Both the position numbers and the translations under genes were made by a program. Below, piece after piece: positions 5,218 through 7,671 of a stretch of 7,671 nucleotides of DNA; within the stretch, counting starts at the first letter, position 1, and every line of letters starts with the position of its first letter. The notes below the pieces were generated by a model, which made no database searches, was not told the origin of the DNA, and worked only from the letters and a program-made list of their open reading frames with translations. The DNA is from Prevotella sp. (lineage in GTDB: Bacteria > Bacteroidota > Bacteroidia > Bacteroidales > Bacteroidaceae), in the NCBI GenBank assembly GCA_022732315.1, contig JAIJUV010000117.1, forward strand, positions 1-7,671. The letters run 5' to 3'.

Positions 5218-7671
5218 TTACTCGTACTCCTGCCAGCTCTTGATCTGAAGCTGATCCTGGCTCAATGTGCAGAATGCCTCGATGAAGGCGGAAGCAAGAC
5301 GGGCATTGGTAATCAGAGGAATGTTGTGGTCGATGGCACCACGACGGATTCTGTAACCATTGGTGAGCTCACGCTTGGTGTGATTCTTAGGGATGTTGAC
5401 GATGAGGTCGAACTTGTGGTCGGCAATCATCTGCATCACGTTAGGAATATCCTTATGCTCCTCATCAGGCCATCCTACGGCTGTAGCCTTCACGTTGTTC
5501 TCGTTCAGGAACTTCGCTGTACCGGCTGTAGCGTAGATGGTGTAACCGTTCTTCACCAGCGCCTGGGCACCGTCGAGCAGAGAAGCCTTCTCCTTCGCAC
5601 CACCGCTTGAAAGCATGATGCCCTTATCCTTAGAAGGAATCTTGTAGCCGGTGGCAATCAATGAGTTGAGCAGTGCCTCCTCGAAAGTATCACCCATACA
5701 ACCTACCTCACCGGTAGAACTCATATCCACACCCAAAACTGGGTCGGCGTTCTGCAAACGGGCGAATGAGAACTGTGAAGCCTTCACACCCATGCGGTCG
5801 ATATCGAAGGCAGACTTGTCTGGCTTCTGGTATGGAGCGTCGAGCATGATGCGGGTAGCCGTCTCGATGAAGTTGCGCTTCAACACCTTGCTCACGAATG
5901 GGAATGAACGGGATGCACGGAGGTTACACTCGATAACCTTCACATCGCGACCCTTAGCCAGGTACTGAATATTGAAAGGACCCGAGATGTTGAGCTCCTT
6001 GGCAATGGCACGTGAAATCTTCTTGATCTGACGGGCTGTAGCGAAGGAAATCTGCTGAGCTGGGAAGGTCATGGTAGCGTCACCAGAGTGAACACCTGCA
6101 TACTCTACGTGCTCTGAAATACCATACTCTACAATCTCACCATTCTGAGCCACACCGTCGAACTCAATCTCGTTGGTCTCGGTCATGAACTGAGAGATAA
6201 CAACCGGGTACTCCTTAGAAACCTCAGAAGCTGCCTCCAGGAAGCGACGCAACTCGTCATCATCGTGGCAAACGTTCATGGCTGCACCGGAAAGAACGTA
6301 AGATGGACGAACGAGCACAGGATAGCCTACCTCGTCGATGAACTTCTGAACATCCTCCATTGATGTGAGTGCGCTCCACTTAGGCTGGTCGATGCCCAGC
6401 TTATCGAGCATGGCAGAGAACTTACCGCGGTTCTCGGCACGGTCGATGTTTACTGGAGATGTACCCAGAATTGGCACAGACTGGCGATGGAGCTTCATAG
6501 CCAGGTTGTTTGGAATCTGACCACCTACAGAAACAATCACACCACGTGGTGACTCCAGGTCGATGACATCGAGTACACGCTCGAATGAAAGCTCATCGAA
6601 GTAGAGGCGGTCGCACATATCGTAGTCGGTAGATACGGTCTCCGGGTTGTAGTTGATCATGATTGACTTGTAACCCAACTTACGGGCTGTGTTGATGGCG
6701 TTAACTGAACACCAGTCGAACTCTACAGAAGAACCGATGCGGTAAGCACCAGAACCGAGAACGATGACAGACTTCTCGTTCTTGTAGTAGTTGATGTCGT
6801 AACCCTCTACGGCGTAAGTCATGTAGAGATAGTTGGTGAGGTCAGGATGCTCGCTAGCCACAGTAGGGATGCGCTTTACGGCAGGCAGAATGTTCAGCTT
6901 CTTGCGCTGGGCACGAACTGCCAGCACCTCCTTCTCCATATTGGTGTTCTGAGTCTTCAATACGAAGCGGCCAATCTGGAAGTCAGAGAAGCCCAATACC
7001 TTAGCCTCGCGCAATACCTCTGCAGGAATCTCCTCCAGAGTATTATATTCAGAAAGCTTGTGCTTGTAATCTACGATATTCTTCATGCGCTCGATGAACC
7101 AAGGGTCAATCTTGGTCAACTCCTCGATGCGCTCGATGGTGTAACCTTCCTCCAAAGCCTGGGCGATGGCGAAGATACGGAGGTCGGTAGGGTTAGAAAG
7201 TTCCTCATCCAGGTTATCAAACTTGGTGTGGTCGTTGCCTACGAAACCGTGCATTCCCTGACCAATCATACGGAGACCCTTCTGGAGCATCTCCTCGAAA
7301 GAACGGCCGATAGACATGATTTCGCCTACAGACTTCATGGAAGAACCAATCTTGCGGCTTACACCGGCAAACTTGGTAAGGTCCCAACGAGGAATCTTGC
7401 AGATCATATAGTCGAGTGATGGAGCTACATAAGCTGAGTTAGGAGTACCCATCTCGCCAATCTGGTCGAGCGTATAACCGAGGGCAATCTTAGCTGCAAC
7501 GAAAGCGAGCGGATAACCGGTAGCCTTAGAAGCGAGGGCAGAAGAACGGCTCAAGCGAGCATTGATCTCGATGATACGATAGTCGTTGGTCTCAGCGTTG
7601 AAAGCATACTGGATGTTGCACTCACCCACGATGTTGAGGTGACGGACGCACTTCACGGCGATGTCCTGCAA
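5218..7671 (-). CDS. carB: Carbamoyl-phosphate synthase large subunit, 3' part (start lies beyond the window edge)
   Basis: These 817 residues are the C-terminal three quarters of a protein normally about 1,070 long. The frame is open to the window edge, so the TTG at the edge is internal and not a start. The enzyme makes carbamoyl phosphate from bicarbonate, ammonia (from glutamine via CarA) and two ATP, for pyrimidine and arginine synthesis. Fragment residues 1-150 finish the first ATP-grasp domain, with metal ligands E35 and N37 in EINARLSRS. The oligomerisation domain is at about 150-297. The second ATP-grasp domain is at about 298-690 (VLGSGAYRIGSSVEFDW at 304-320, E581 and N583 in ECNLRASRSFPFVSK). 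The MGS-like allosteric domain is at about 690-817 (ATAGTAKF, 714-721). Motifs such as CDRLYFDELSFE, GGQIPNNLA and CNLRASRSFPFVSK look like the eukaryotic CAD/CPS1 branch more than E. coli CarB. carA is presumably upstream but is not seen. Confidence 0.96.
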   Translation of the reverse strand: MQDIAVKCVRHLNIVGECNIQYAFNAETNDYRIIEINARLSRSSALASKATGYPLAFVAAKIALGYTLDQIGEMGTPNSAYVAPSLDYMICKIPRWDLTKFAGVSRKIGSSMKSVGEIMSIGRSFEEMLQKGLRMIGQGMHGFVGNDHTKFDNLDEELSNPTDLRIFAIAQALEEGYTIERIEELTKIDPWFIERMKNIVDYKHKLSEYNTLEEIPAEVLREAKVLGFSDFQIGRFVLKTQNTNMEKEVLAVRAQRKKLNILPAVKRIPTVASEHPDLTNYLYMTYAVEGYDINYYKNEKSVIVLGSGAYRIGSSVEFDWCSVNAINTARKLGYKSIMINYNPETVSTDYDMCDRLYFDELSFERVLDVIDLESPRGVIVSVGGQIPNNLAMKLHRQSVPILGTSPVNIDRAENRGKFSAMLDKLGIDQPKWSALTSMEDVQKFIDEVGYPVLVRPSYVLSGAAMNVCHDDDELRRFLEAASEVSKEYPVVISQFMTETNEIEFDGVAQNGEIVEYGISEHVEYAGVHSGDATMTFPAQQISFATARQIKKISRAIAKELNISGPFNIQYLAKGRDVKVIECNLRASRSFPFVSKVLKRNFIETATRIMLDAPYQKPDKSAFDIDRMGVKASQFSFARLQNADPVLGVDMSSTGEVGCMGDTFEEALLNSLIATGYKIPSKDKGIMLSSGGAKEKASLLDGAQALVKNGYTIYATAGTAKFLNENNVKATAVGWPDEEHKDIPNVMQMIADHKFDLIVNIPKNHTKRELTNGYRIRRGAIDHNIPLITNARLASAFIEAFCTLSQDQLQIKSWQEYE

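Overview
The window looks like a piece of a Bacteroidota chromosome, most likely a gut or oral Prevotella/Segatella-type organism. The phylum is fairly secure and the genus is a guess. The signs are a lipoprotein with the domain order of the type IX secretion protein PorE, A-rich leaders without an obvious Shine-Dalgarno sequence, and a TAnnTTTG-type -7 promoter element in front of topB. All three genes lie on the minus strand, so the biological reading order runs from high to low coordinates.

In that order: 7671-5218 is the large subunit of carbamoyl-phosphate synthase (carB), cut by the window edge so that roughly the first quarter is missing. Then comes a 387-bp intergenic region (4831-5217) with a 203-bp nested inverted repeat, followed by topB (4830-2608), a full-length DNA topoisomerase III. 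Next is a 353-bp intergenic region (2255-2607) with a second nested inverted repeat, then a complete PorE-like lipoprotein gene (2254-176) and a strong intrinsic terminator (101-154). The remaining 100 bp is AT-rich with one possible promoter motif.

The genes do not form an obvious functional unit. Pyrimidine/arginine synthesis, DNA decatenation and a cell-envelope lipoprotein appear to be neighbours in separate transcription units, each gap exceeding 350 bp and one containing a recognisable promoter.

The most notable part is non-coding. Both intergenic regions carry a large, nearly perfect, nested inverted repeat that begins 21-34 bp after the stop codon of the preceding gene. The two differ in sequence but share a layout: outer arms of 43-48 bp, then about 20 unpaired bases on each side, inner arms of 20-26 bp, and an 18-19 nt loop. 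The arms are themselves made of small palindromes with a 3-nt centre, often GAA or GTA. They resemble REP/BIME-like extragenic palindromic elements. No transposase, CRISPR array, RNA gene or phage gene is visible here. Apart from these elements the window looks like ordinary core chromosome.
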